Positions 50,381-59,562 of a stretch of 64,000 nt of DNA are shown piece by piece. The position numbers and the translations under genes are program-made. Numbering within the stretch: the stretch's first letter is position 1; each line of letters starts with the position of its first letter. Under the pieces are notes generated by a model that saw only the letters and a program-made list of their open reading frames with translations, ran no database searches and was not told the DNA's origin. The DNA comes from Anaerolineales bacterium (lineage in GTDB: Bacteria > Chloroflexota > Anaerolineae > Anaerolineales > Villigracilaceae), in the NCBI GenBank assembly GCA_019187665.1, contig JABARH010000010.1, forward strand, positions 248,001 through 312,000. Reading direction: 5' to 3'.

Positions 50381-51616
50381 ATGAACATCGCCATGCTCTC
50401 CTATCACACCTGCCCGCTTGCCACCCTCGGCGGCAAAGACACGGGCGGCATGAATGTCTACGTGCGAGACCTGACGCGCGCCATCGGCGCGCTGGGCGTT
50501 CATGTGGATGTGTTCACGCGCTCACAAGATGAGCATGTGCCGCACGTTCTTCACGAACTCGGCTACGGCAACCGCGTCGTTCACGTACCGGCCGGGCCCG
50601 AGCATCCCATTCCCAAAAGGGAGTTAACCGACTACATCCCGCAATTCGTAGAGGGGATTCGCCAGTTTGCCCACGAAAAAGGGATTCGCTATGACCTGAT
50701 CCACAGTCACTATTGGATGTCCGGCCTGGCGGCCGCGTCTCTTTCAGACCTCTGGGCGGGTGCGCCAATCCTCCACATGTTCCACACCCTGGGCGAGATG
50801 AAGAACCGCATCGCGCGTAGCGAAGAAGAACGCGAAGGCGGCTATCGCGTCGAGGGCGAGAAACGTGTCCTGAAACGCGCTGACCGCATCATCGTCGCGA
50901 CCGAAGCCGAGAAGGCCCAACTGCAATGGCTGTACAAGGGCGACCTCCGCAAGATGGAGGTCATCCCACCCGGCGTGGACACCAGTCACTTCTACCCGAT
51001 CAGGCAGGAGGAGGCGCGGCAATATATCGGCGCCACGCCAAGCCAGCATATGGTCTTGTTCGTTGGGCGCATCGAACCCCTCAAAGGCGTGGACACGCTC
51101 ATTCGCGCCATGTCCTGTCTCGAATTTCAGGAGGTCGCGCATCCCGTCTATCTCGCCATCATCGGCGGCGAACCGGACGCCGGCCCGGACGAAATGACCG
51201 CCGAGATGGCGCGCCTGCAAAAAATGTGCGACGATTTATCCATGGGGCAAACGGTGATCTTCCTCGGCAAGCGCGCTCAGGATACCCTGCGCTATTACTA
51301 CTGGGCGGCGGATGTCTTGGTTATGCCATCCTTCTACGAATCGTTTGGAATGGTCGCGCTGGAGGCCATGGCCTGCGGCACGCCTGTCATCGCTTCGCAG
51401 GTGGGCGGGCTCGCATTTTTAGTGAAAGATGGCAAGACCGGATTCCTCGTCCCCGACGGAGACTCCTCGATCCTGTGTGATAAATTAAGCCTCCTGCTGA
51501 GAAATCACGATTTGCGCCGGCGGATGGGCGCGCAAGCCGCGCAGCACGCGCAGAAATACGACTGGAAGCGGATCGCCTCGCAGGTCCGCCGCGTATACGA
51601 AGAACTTGCCAGGTAA
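50381..51616 (+). CDS. GT4 family glycosyltransferase (MshA/sucrose-phosphate-synthase-like)
   Basis: 411 residues, two Rossmann domains. N-terminal GGKDTGGMNVYVRDL is the donor/acceptor loop of MshA-like retaining glycosyltransferases; HSHYWMSGLAA, IPPGVDTSHFYP, FVGRIEPLKGVDTLI and the E-x7-E motif SFYESFGMVALEAMACG follow. Transfers a sugar from a nucleotide sugar; acceptor not determinable (inositol phosphate, hexose phosphate and lipid glycosides are possible). No start-proximal ribosome site is clear. Confidence 0.83.
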   Translation: MNIAMLSYHTCPLATLGGKDTGGMNVYVRDLTRAIGALGVHVDVFTRSQDEHVPHVLHELGYGNRVVHVPAGPEHPIPKRELTDYIPQFVEGIRQFAHEKGIRYDLIHSHYWMSGLAAASLSDLWAGAPILHMFHTLGEMKNRIARSEEEREGGYRVEGEKRVLKRADRIIVATEAEKAQLQWLYKGDLRKMEVIPPGVDTSHFYPIRQEEARQYIGATPSQHMVLFVGRIEPLKGVDTLIRAMSCLEFQEVAHPVYLAIIGGEPDAGPDEMTAEMARLQKMCDDLSMGQTVIFLGKRAQDTLRYYYWAADVLVMPSFYESFGMVALEAMACGTPVIASQVGGLAFLVKDGKTGFLVPDGDSSILCDKLSLLLRNHDLRRRMGAQAAQHAQKYDWKRIASQVRRVYEELAR

Positions 51617-51784
51617 AACCTTCTACGAGATTCTGCCCGCGCGCGACCCTCATGTTTCCTCTTGCGCGACATAATCAGGTGGGTTTTAATTTCCGTGCAA
51701 ATCGGCTTTTCTCCAGCGGATTTGGCCTGAAATACCATATAATGACCGGATAGCCTTAACTCTGACCGGCATAGGATTCCCCCC

Positions 51785-53134
51785 ATGACACTTGAACGCG
51801 CGCCCTTCTTGAACATCCGCCCAGAAGAAAGAAAACTGGTTTTCTCGCTGGCTGCGGTGCTGGCAATCACCACGCTCGTGCTGGAACTATCGGATGTGAT
51901 CGCGACCGGTGGCTTTGTGAGCAAGGTCGGCCCCAACAATATCTTCTGGTTGTGGATCGTGGATATGCTGATCTCCCTGTTTACGGTGGGGATATACGCC
52001 ATGGCCGTAGACCGCATGGAGCGTGTCCGCTTGTTGAAATATCTCACGTTGGGGTTTGCCATCTTATTCATTGTCCTGCGTTTCATTTTTTCCATCGGCG
52101 TACCGGACTGGGTCTCATACCCGGTGTTGTACATCTTGACCGACCAGTTCTACGCGGTCTTTCCGCTGGCCTTCTGGGCGATGGTGAACGATCTGTATAC
52201 TGCGGCGGAGGGCAAACGCATTTTTCCAATCATCACCATGGGGACGGCGCTCGGTTCAATCCTCGGAAATGGCCTGGCCGCGCTCTCTGGCTGGGTCCTC
52301 CAGCGCAGCGGCGGCGACCCGCCCTCACTCCTTCCCCTCGGAAGCCTGCTCCTGTTGATTGGACTGGTGATCCTCGAGGTAGTTTTTGCCCGGCGCACGG
52401 TTAGCGCCCGCCAGTCGCGCGATGAAAACGTGGATTTGAAACAAACCCTTTCGGTCGGCCTGGATTACATCCGCAACGTTCCCATCTTTACCTACCTGGC
52501 TGTGAGCATGTTCCTTTCCGGCCTGTCGTTTACGGTGATCGAATACCATTTTCTTTTCACCGTTGACCAGTCCGTATCGCAGGACCCGCTGCAATTCCAG
52601 GCGTTTTACGGCCTGTTCAAGATCGTTTTGATCGTGAGCATCCTCCTGGTGCAGGCCTTTTTCTCAAACCGCTTCCTCGAAAAAATTGGCTTGAAGGGTT
52701 CCTTTATCCTGCAGCCGCTTGCGCTGGCGATTGGCTCTGCGCTGGCTTTCCTCGTTCCGGGCATCTACGGGGCGGCGGGCGCGCGTTACGTGGCGCGACT
52801 CGTCCAGCAGGCCTGGGATGAGCCCGCCCGCAAAGCCCTGGAGAACCTGGTCCCCGACGAACGCCGCGGCCGGGTATCTGTGGTGATTGACCGCTATTTC
52901 TACGACGTTTCAACCATCATTACCTCCCTGGCGCTGGGCCTGCTGGTGTTCATCGGGCTGCAGATGAAAGCCTCGACGATCATCACCTACGTCTACATTG
53001 GACTGGCCGCGTTTGCCTCGCTGATCGCGATCTGGGCCGCGTTTCGTCTGCGGGCGCGCTACGAAGAGAGCCTGCTCGATTGGCGGCTGGCGCGCTCACG
53101 ACGAAAGAGCGTGCTGTCCGGCATTGAATTTTAA
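51785..53134 (+). CDS. Polytopic transporter, MFS / nucleotide-translocase-like
   Basis: 449 residues with about 11-12 membrane helices. LFTVGIYAMAVDRMERVRLL after TM2, MGTALGSILGNGLAALSG, ARYVARLVQQAWDEPARKAL and VPDERRGRVSVVIDRYFYDV resemble bacterial proteins related to Npt1/Npt2 ATP/ADP translocases and MFS carriers. No cyclic-nucleotide or HEAT-repeat domain is attached. Substrate unknown. TATAAT about 45 nt upstream; no strong ribosome site. Confidence 0.6.
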   Translation: MTLERAPFLNIRPEERKLVFSLAAVLAITTLVLELSDVIATGGFVSKVGPNNIFWLWIVDMLISLFTVGIYAMAVDRMERVRLLKYLTLGFAILFIVLRFIFSIGVPDWVSYPVLYILTDQFYAVFPLAFWAMVNDLYTAAEGKRIFPIITMGTALGSILGNGLAALSGWVLQRSGGDPPSLLPLGSLLLLIGLVILEVVFARRTVSARQSRDENVDLKQTLSVGLDYIRNVPIFTYLAVSMFLSGLSFTVIEYHFLFTVDQSVSQDPLQFQAFYGLFKIVLIVSILLVQAFFSNRFLEKIGLKGSFILQPLALAIGSALAFLVPGIYGAAGARYVARLVQQAWDEPARKALENLVPDERRGRVSVVIDRYFYDVSTIITSLALGLLVFIGLQMKASTIITYVYIGLAAFASLIAIWAAFRLRARYEESLLDWRLARSRRKSVLSGIEF

Positions 53135-53161
53135 TGGGGAAAAATTTCAAAATGGAGCGAA

Positions 53162-53776
53162 ATGTTGAGCGCTGATTTTATCGAAACCTTGAAGGCGGAA
53201 TGGTTCGGGCGATTCGATCGAATAATAGACGACAGGCGGACGCTCCCTTCGAGCAATCTGAAGTGCCTGGATCTATGCCAGGCACGCTGTTGTCCGCGTG
53301 TGGGGATGCGTTCCATGCCGGCCGGCGAAATTGCAAGCCCGGTGGTCGTATTGCTGCCTTTCGAAATGGAATACCTGATGGAGAAGACCGGCGTCTCCCA
53401 AACGTTGTTCCGCCGTTGGCCGCTGGCATTTGCGCCGGGAGTAACGATACACATAGGAATGCTCGATCTGGGCAAGCCCTGTCCGTTCCTGACAAACACC
53501 CTGCAATGTAGTATTCACGAACATAACCCCCTCGATTGCCGCACGTACCCGCTCCTGCCGCTGGTGAACGGAAGCGGAATCCTGGAGTGGGAACTGGGAG
53601 AGAACTGTCCCTCGCTCATGCACCTTAACCCGAAGTTTGCGCGGGCCATCAAGGATACCTGGCAGGAACTCATCCCGTGCCTGCCGCAAGCCTGGTGGGA
53701 TTTGTACGCCTTTGCCGATCATTGGACTGGCTGGCCTCCCCCGGAATTGGAATCTGCTCATGCAGGTAGAGATTAA
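53162..53776 (+). CDS. YkgJ-type cysteine-cluster protein
   Basis: 204 residues. Cys34, Cys38, Cys42 and Cys43 (KCLDLCQARCC), Cys107 (KPCPFL), Cys115 (LQCSIHEHNPLDCRTYP) and Cys124 match the CxxxCxxxCC ... CxIYxxRPxxCRxFP layout of YkgJ/UPF0153 zinc or iron-sulphur binding proteins. The start is 9 nt from a GGAGC site. Overlaps the GNAT-like gene by 17 nt, so the two are coupled. Confidence 0.75.
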   Translation: MLSADFIETLKAEWFGRFDRIIDDRRTLPSSNLKCLDLCQARCCPRVGMRSMPAGEIASPVVVLLPFEMEYLMEKTGVSQTLFRRWPLAFAPGVTIHIGMLDLGKPCPFLTNTLQCSIHEHNPLDCRTYPLLPLVNGSGILEWELGENCPSLMHLNPKFARAIKDTWQELIPCLPQAWWDLYAFADHWTGWPPPELESAHAGRD

Positions 53777-54482
53777 TGGCCCGCATGGCGCGACCCTGCA
53801 CGAAGCGCGCGGCAACCCGGATCTGATACAGATTGCATGCAATTTATTCGAATCCATTTTCCCGGAAGACCGGCGGTACATTCCATACATCCGCGCTTGC
53901 GCGCAAGGAACTCATCCGGCGCATCCGAATACCCGCGATCATGTCTGGCTGGTACGTCACGCGGGAGAATGGGTCGGTGTCCGCGTTTTTAGTTTCATCA
54001 CTACGCGGAATTTCGGACACGGGGCATATATTGGATTTACCGACGCGCTGCGCGGAAAGGGACTGGGCCGCTGGCTGGTGGAACAAACGCATGTGCAATT
54101 AGAGATGGACGCTCGTCAACTGGGCAGACCTGGTTCGATCGGATACCTGGTTGAAGTGGAACGTCCTGCCGACGCCGAGTCTGGGCAAGGGCGCAGCGAT
54201 TCAGAACGCCGCTTGCGCTTCCACCGCCGGTGCGGGGCGATCATTTTGCCTGTGCCGTTCATGGAGCCGGTGATGATCGAAGGCGTGGATTATCTCAGCC
54301 CGTCCGACCTGGCAGGCGAATCCCCGCGGCCCATGCATCTCGTATGGCTGCCGTCAGAACACGGGAAAAAAGTGCAAGCCTTAAACCTGGTTGACCTCAT
54401 TCATGGGTTATACTTGGATGTATATCGTTTACCGACAAACCATCTTTATGTTCGCCGGGCCCTTGCGCCTCTTTTGGAGTAA
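53760..54482 (+). CDS. GNAT-like N-acetyltransferase
   Basis: 240 residues from the ATG at 53760; the frame is open from 53637 inside the previous gene but only the later start gives family-like sequence. Acetyl-CoA loop YIGFTDALRGKGLGRWLVE (R-G-K-G-L-G), preceded by HVWLVRHAGEWVGVRVFSF strands. The second half (FHRRCGAIILPVPFMEPVM) closes the fold. Acceptor unknown. The HAMP sensor gene follows 4 nt after the stop. Confidence 0.65.
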   Translation: MQVEINGPHGATLHEARGNPDLIQIACNLFESIFPEDRRYIPYIRACAQGTHPAHPNTRDHVWLVRHAGEWVGVRVFSFITTRNFGHGAYIGFTDALRGKGLGRWLVEQTHVQLEMDARQLGRPGSIGYLVEVERPADAESGQGRSDSERRLRFHRRCGAIILPVPFMEPVMIEGVDYLSPSDLAGESPRPMHLVWLPSEHGKKVQALNLVDLIHGLYLDVYRLPTNHLYVRRALAPLLE

Positions 54483-54486
54483 GACC

Positions 54487-55545
54487 GTGACTGCTCGAAC
54501 TACAACCCTGTCCTTCCCTGAAAAACCGGTTTTCTTTGTCAGCCTGCGAACCAAACTGATTGCGGCGCTGGCGCTGCTCTTCGTGCTGACCTTTGTGGCT
54601 ATCTTCGGCTGGCTGGACAAATTTGTGACCGACATGGCCATGAAAAACTTGCAGGGCGATTTGCTGGCCACCGCGCGCGCGGCCGCATCGGGCATTGACG
54701 GCGACGCGCACACTGCCCTTGTTCAAAGCGGCAGAATAGACGACCCTACGTACACAGCCATTGCCGAGCATTTGCGAACGATCAAGAAAGCCAACCCGCA
54801 GGCCTCCGGAGTGTATACCTATATCCTGTCCGAGAAAAATGCCACTGAAGTAAATCTGATCGTCAGCGCGGCATTGCCGCCCGGCGTAATAGACCCATCG
54901 GCCGCCCCAGTGCTGGCAACCGGCCAATGCGCCGTTCCGCCTTCCTCGCGCCCGGAGCTGGGCCAGATATATTCCGACACTTCACCGGCCATGCTTGACG
55001 GCGTGCGTGTGGCCGGGGCCGATACAACTCTATGGGAGGATGAATGGGGCGCCTGGCTTTCTGGATACGCGCCTATTCTAAATTCGGCCGGCGAACCTGT
55101 TGGCGCAGTGGGCGTGGATATGTGCGCCCGCGATGTGATCGAACTACAGAACAACATTCAGCGCAACGTGGCAGTCGCCCTGGCGATTTCCTTGATCCTT
55201 CTAACCGGCGTCGTGTACATCATCGCGGCCGGCGTCACCCGGCCGGTGCTTGCGCTCACCAAAGTCGCAGACCGTATTGGCGTCGGCGATTACGAACAGG
55301 ATTTCACCAGCCTGCATACATCGCGTATCCAGGATGAAGTGGACAAACTGGCCTCGGTCTTCGAGTTGATGGTCGGCAAGGTATATACTCGCGAACAGAG
55401 TCTGCGCGCCCGCGTCCAGCAATTGGAAATTATGATTGACCAGGGCAAGCGCGAGGACCAGGTCGCGCAGATCGTGGAGAGCGATTTCTTTCAGGACCTG
55501 CAAGCCAAGGTCAAGGACATGCGCACCCGCTTCAAGGAAGAGTGA
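54487..55545 (+). CDS. HAMP-domain membrane sensor without visible output domain
   Basis: 352 residues from the GTG at 54487, chosen because TTGGAG lies 7 nt upstream; the in-frame ATG at 54391 would run through the previous gene. TM1 about 23-42, an outside sensing domain (about 45-225, Cache-like with SGVYTYILSEKN, PVGAVGVDMCARDVIELQ), TM2 about 229-249, HAMP domain (VTRPVLALTKVADRIGVGDY, about 250-300), then a 50-residue coiled coil. No kinase, cyclase or methyl-accepting part follows; a partner protein must carry any output. Confidence 0.72.
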   Translation: MTARTTTLSFPEKPVFFVSLRTKLIAALALLFVLTFVAIFGWLDKFVTDMAMKNLQGDLLATARAAASGIDGDAHTALVQSGRIDDPTYTAIAEHLRTIKKANPQASGVYTYILSEKNATEVNLIVSAALPPGVIDPSAAPVLATGQCAVPPSSRPELGQIYSDTSPAMLDGVRVAGADTTLWEDEWGAWLSGYAPILNSAGEPVGAVGVDMCARDVIELQNNIQRNVAVALAISLILLTGVVYIIAAGVTRPVLALTKVADRIGVGDYEQDFTSLHTSRIQDEVDKLASVFELMVGKVYTREQSLRARVQQLEIMIDQGKREDQVAQIVESDFFQDLQAKVKDMRTRFKEE

Positions 55546-55580
55546 GCGACGACCCCTTCTCGCAACCCGTTTACCATACA

Positions 55581-55624
55581 AATACAACCGGCTCCAGCCA
55601 GAGTCGGTTGTATTATTTTTTTTA
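55581..55624 (+). terminator. Rho-independent terminator after HAMP sensor
   Basis: AATACAACCG (55581-55590), 14-nt loop, CGGTTGTATT (55605-55614), then ATTTTTTTTT. Ends the cysteine-cluster/GNAT/HAMP operon and, in reverse, may serve the converging lipoprotein gene. Confidence 0.85.
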
Positions 55625-55634
55625 ACGAATAGGT

Positions 55635-56330
55635 TTACGGAATTGGAACGGGAACATTCAGGGACGCATCCGCGGGTTTGTTCGCGCCGATGGCCGGACA
55701 GGCTGTCGCGGAGGCCGCGGGCTGCGAGACCTGATCCGCAACCAACGCCACCTGGATCAGCGTCACGGCATTGGCTGTGGTGTCCACCGTCAATCGGAGC
55801 GCGACCTGATATCCGCTTTGCAGCCAGGGCGCACAAATCGTTTTGTCCGGGTGGGCGCGCCCCTCATCCGCGGCCGAGAGGGTCAGGCAGGCGTTGGTCA
55901 GTTCGAATCTGCCGGGGTTAACCAGAAGAACATAAGCGTTGGTGACCTCACCCATGCCGTGCGACAGGTCGAGGCCGGTATCGCAGCCGAGAACGGTGAG
56001 GATAGGCGGTTGTGCTGTGGAAGTAAATGTCGGCGTATGCACCGGCGTTTCTGTGTTCGTCGGCGTAAGCGTAAAGGTTGAGGAGACCTCGGCGGTAAGC
56101 GAGATCGTGGATGTGATATCCGGCGTAACGGAGGCGGTCAGGGACGGCGGCGGGGGCAGGGTGGCCGAGGAGGCGGTCGGCGCGGCGAAAAGCGGCGTTG
56201 GGCTAAGGATGGACGGCGCGCGCGAAGGTGTAATGGCGAATGGGTTGGGCGCGGATGTGACCGGCTCGAAATTGCCGCAGCCGCCAGCAAGAAGAACAAT
56301 CAAGACCGTCAAACGTTGAGCATGATTCAT
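55635..56330 (-). CDS. Lipoprotein with long Ser/Thr/Pro linker, unknown function
   Basis: 231 residues: signal with lipobox LAGGC (Cys18), linker of about 90 residues rich in Thr, Ser and Pro, then a domain of about 115 residues with four to five cysteines (VLGCDTG, NACLTL, TICAPW, ATACPA) that could pair outside the cell. No motif recognised. Its start overlaps the stop of the upstream 94-residue gene (ATGA, 56327-56330). Confidence 0.6.
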   Translation of the reverse strand: MNHAQRLTVLIVLLAGGCGNFEPVTSAPNPFAITPSRAPSILSPTPLFAAPTASSATLPPPPSLTASVTPDITSTISLTAEVSSTFTLTPTNTETPVHTPTFTSTAQPPILTVLGCDTGLDLSHGMGEVTNAYVLLVNPGRFELTNACLTLSAADEGRAHPDKTICAPWLQSGYQVALRLTVDTTANAVTLIQVALVADQVSQPAASATACPAIGANKPADASLNVPVPIP

Positions 56331-56611
56331 GCGCGCCTCCGATGCGTCTCTGTGGCGCCGCGCCCGATTCGCTCGCGCCCGGCTTGTTCGAGAATCTCAA
56401 AGCCCCAGCGAATCTGCGCCTCCACCTGACGCGGTGAAACGACCAGCCCGTCATCGAAGCGCTGCAGGTTTTTCAACAACGCGCCACGCACGCCGCTGGC
56501 GCGATGCGCCCAATGCGAATCGGCGCTGATGCGCTCGAGACGGGCAAGCAGAAGCCGTAAAAGATGAAAGGTTCGCTCTTCCATGAAAATGATCCAGCGA
56601 TGTCTGACCAT
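56327..56611 (-). CDS. Small helical protein, unknown function
   Basis: 94 residues, Arg- and Leu-rich with MEERTFHLLRLLLARLERIS and AHRASGVRGALLKNLQRFDD helices. Not recognised. Of three possible starts (56668, 56611, 56584) the ATG at 56611 is preferred: TATAAT on the minus strand ends only 4 nt upstream, so the transcript would start at the AUG itself. It is the first gene of a two-gene unit with the lipoprotein and diverges from purL. Confidence 0.5.
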   Translation of the reverse strand: MVRHRWIIFMEERTFHLLRLLLARLERISADSHWAHRASGVRGALLKNLQRFDDGLVVSPRQVEAQIRWGFEILEQAGRERIGRGATETHRRRA

Positions 56612-56656
56612 GGCCATTATAAATTCGTTTCCCCAAACCTGCGCCCCAAACCAATC

Positions 56657-56685
56657 TTGACTAGACAAATATTCCTGAATACAAT
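56657..56685 (+). promoter_or_regulatory. Promoter of the purine operon
   Basis: TTGACT (56657-56662), 17-nt spacer, TACAAT (56680-56685). The ATG of purL is 9 nt further on, so the mRNA is leaderless or nearly so. No purine riboswitch fits in this space. Confidence 0.8.
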
Positions 56686-56694
56686 GCGAAGCCT

Positions 56695-59538
56695 ATGCCC
56701 ATTTATCGCTTTGCCACACAAATGCTACAAAAGGATTCGTGTTCGTTCGGCCTCCTGTCTGCCCCGCACGCACTGGGATTTGGGCGACTGCAGCGCATTG
56801 ACTGCCTCGACCTCTACTTCATCGAGGGCCAATTGTCGCAGGAAGAATTGCAACAACTGGCTCTCAAACTTTTAAGCGACCCGGTTACGCAATCCATCGC
56901 GTGGGATGAACTGCCGGCGCCTCATCCCAACCTCGAAGCGGGTGAGGTCATCGTGGAAGTTGCCCTGCGCCCCGGCGTCACCGACCCCGTCGCCGCAGAG
57001 ATCGTCCGCGCCGCGCACGAACTGGGACTGGACGGAGTCCATCGCGCCGCAACAGGTCAACGCTTTATCCTCCGCTTCAACGAATCCATCCGTTTATCCG
57101 CTTCTCAATCCGTTGCATTATCCGCTCCCGTATCCGCGGCCCTTTTAGCAAACAATGTCATTCAACACTGGAAGATCGGCAGTATCGAACCATCATTCCC
57201 TGAAGATGTTGAATCGAGTGGAACTGTCGAAAGCATATTGATTTGCGGTCTCACCGATGACAAACTCCTCGCCCTCTCCAAAGACCGCCGCGCCGCGTTG
57301 GACTTGGCAGAGATGCAAGCCATTCAACAATATTTCATCAAAGAAGGGCGTGACCCAACCGACGTCGAGTTTGAAACCATCGCCCAAACGTGGAGCGAGC
57401 ATTGTGTGCATAAGACGTTCAAGGCGTTAATAACGATTGACAGCGGACAGTTGACAGTAGACGGTAAAACCACCAACCGACAACCATCAACGGTTAACAG
57501 TCTTATCAAAACCTATCTCAAATCCGCCACCGACAAGATCGCCGCGCCCTGGGTGCGTTCCGCTTTTGTGGACAACGCAGGCATCATAGACTTCGACGAC
57601 GAATACGAGATCTCCTTCAAAGCCGAAACGCACAACCATCCATCCGCGATTGAACCGTTTGGCGGCGCGAATACAGGCGTGGGCGGAGTCATCCGCGATG
57701 TGCTGGGCGTTTCCGCAAAGCCGATCGCCAACACAGACGTGCTCTGCTTCGGGGATCAAAATATCCCGTTCGACAAACTTCCCGAAGGCGTGCTCCACCC
57801 GAGGCGCATCATGAGCGGAGTCGTTGCAGGCGTGCAGGATTACGGCAACAAGATCGGCATCCCCACCGTCAACGGCGCGATTCTTTTTGATGAAGGTTAC
57901 ACCGCCAACCCGTTGGTTTTTTGCGGCTGTGTCGGCATCGCGCCCAAAGGAAAACATAAAAAGAATCCTCACGTTGGGGATAGAGTTGTTGTCTTGGGCG
58001 GCAGAACAGGCAGAGATGGATTAAGAGGCGCGACATTTTCCTCCATGACGATGGACGCGCAAACGGGCGAAGTGGCGGGCGCGTCCGTTCAGATCGGCGA
58101 TCCCATCGTCGAAAAGGGTTTGATTGACGTCATCACCCGCGCCCGAGACCTGGGACTCTACAACGACATCACTGATTGCGGCGCAGGCGGCTTATCATCT
58201 GCGGTGGGCGAGATGGCGTCCAGGATCGGTTGTGATGTTGAATTGAAAAACGTCCGCCTCAAATATGCGGGACTCGCGCCCTGGGAGATTTGGCTCTCCG
58301 AAGCGCAGGAACGAATGGTGCTCGCCGTCGCGCCGCAACATCTCACGCCTCTGCAAGAACTCTGTGACACCTTCGACACCGAAATGACGGACATCGGCGC
58401 ATTCACCAGAGATCATCGTCTCGTCGTGCGTTATAACGGGAACATCGTCGTTGACATGGATAACGAATTTTTACATGAGAGTATTCCGCAGAAGCAGTTA
58501 CAGGCGATCATCGAAACACCGATATTTGATACTCGAGTATTCGAAAATCGAATATCGAACATCAAAGAACATTTACTCAACTTGCTTTCATCTCCCAACA
58601 TCGCCAGCAAAGCCTCTGTCATCCGCATGTACGATCACGAAGTGCAGGGCGGCACAGTCATCAAGCCATTGACGGGCGTCAAAGCAGACGCGCCTTCTGA
58701 TGCTGCCGTCATCAAACCCATCGGCACAAAAGGCTTGAAGGGCATTGTCCTCTCAAACGGAATCAATCCCGAATACGGCAAACGTGACGCGTATCGAATG
58801 GCGATGGCAGTCGTGGATGAAGCCATCCGCAACGCTGTCGCTGTCGGCGCCGACCCCGAACGCATCGCAATCCTCGACAACTTTTGCTGGGGCGACCCAA
58901 ACCGTCCCGAAACGCTGGGCTCACTCGTGGAAGCCGCCCGCGGTTGTCATGATGCGGCGCTTTTGTTCCGCGCGCCGTTCATCAGCGGCAAAGATTCGCT
59001 CAACAACGAATATCTCGGCGCCGACGGTCAACGTCACGCCATCCCGCCCACGCTGTTGATCTCCGCGCTCGGCGTTATTGATGATGTAACAAAATCTGTT
59101 TCAATGGATTTGAAAGAAGCTGGGAATGGCATTTATCTGATCGGCGAATTTGCAAAAGAACAAAAATGGGTTCCCGCTGTGCCAGCCATCACGCCGCAAG
59201 TTTATCGTGCTTTGCATCGAGCCATCACGGACGGATTGATCCGCTCTGCGCACGATCTCAGCGAAGGCGGACTCGCCGTCGCCGCCGCGGAGATGTGCAT
59301 TGGCGGACGCTTGGGGCTGGATATAAACCCGCCTCTTTCTACCCGTGACCTGTTCAGTGAGACGACAGGCTGTTTACTCGTTGAAATAGCCCCTACCAAC
59401 ATCGCGCGTTTTGAAGAGACATTCAAAGACTTGCCAATCAAAAAACTTGGGCAAGTCATAACTGACCCCATACTCAAACTCAACGAAACAACCATCACTG
59501 TCGAAACACTTACCGCCGCATTCAATACCCCCATCTAA
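56695..59538 (+). CDS. purL: Phosphoribosylformylglycinamidine synthase, PurL with fused PurS-like N-terminus
   Basis: 947 residues. Makes FGAM from FGAR, ATP and PurQ-supplied ammonia. The first ~130 residues (DLYFIEGQLSQEELQQLA, VIVEVALRPGVTDPVAAEI, GLDGVHRAATG) look like PurS units fused to the catalytic chain. PurL blocks: TIAQTWSEHCVHKTF, ETHNHPSAIEPFGGANTGVGG, DCGAGGLSSAVGEMA, FISGKDSLNNEY, RSAHDLSEGGLAVAAAEM. Repeat-like DNA is read in frame at about residues 131-155 (ATCCG words), 248-268 (heptamer type) and 608-623 (ATTCGA words). The glutaminase is the separate PurQ. Confidence 0.9.
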   Translation: MPIYRFATQMLQKDSCSFGLLSAPHALGFGRLQRIDCLDLYFIEGQLSQEELQQLALKLLSDPVTQSIAWDELPAPHPNLEAGEVIVEVALRPGVTDPVAAEIVRAAHELGLDGVHRAATGQRFILRFNESIRLSASQSVALSAPVSAALLANNVIQHWKIGSIEPSFPEDVESSGTVESILICGLTDDKLLALSKDRRAALDLAEMQAIQQYFIKEGRDPTDVEFETIAQTWSEHCVHKTFKALITIDSGQLTVDGKTTNRQPSTVNSLIKTYLKSATDKIAAPWVRSAFVDNAGIIDFDDEYEISFKAETHNHPSAIEPFGGANTGVGGVIRDVLGVSAKPIANTDVLCFGDQNIPFDKLPEGVLHPRRIMSGVVAGVQDYGNKIGIPTVNGAILFDEGYTANPLVFCGCVGIAPKGKHKKNPHVGDRVVVLGGRTGRDGLRGATFSSMTMDAQTGEVAGASVQIGDPIVEKGLIDVITRARDLGLYNDITDCGAGGLSSAVGEMASRIGCDVELKNVRLKYAGLAPWEIWLSEAQERMVLAVAPQHLTPLQELCDTFDTEMTDIGAFTRDHRLVVRYNGNIVVDMDNEFLHESIPQKQLQAIIETPIFDTRVFENRISNIKEHLLNLLSSPNIASKASVIRMYDHEVQGGTVIKPLTGVKADAPSDAAVIKPIGTKGLKGIVLSNGINPEYGKRDAYRMAMAVVDEAIRNAVAVGADPERIAILDNFCWGDPNRPETLGSLVEAARGCHDAALLFRAPFISGKDSLNNEYLGADGQRHAIPPTLLISALGVIDDVTKSVSMDLKEAGNGIYLIGEFAKEQKWVPAVPAITPQVYRALHRAITDGLIRSAHDLSEGGLAVAAAEMCIGGRLGLDINPPLSTRDLFSETTGCLLVEIAPTNIARFEETFKDLPIKKLGQVITDPILKLNETTITVETLTAAFNTPI

Positions 59539-59562
59539 TATCGATTATCGAATATCTATCTC

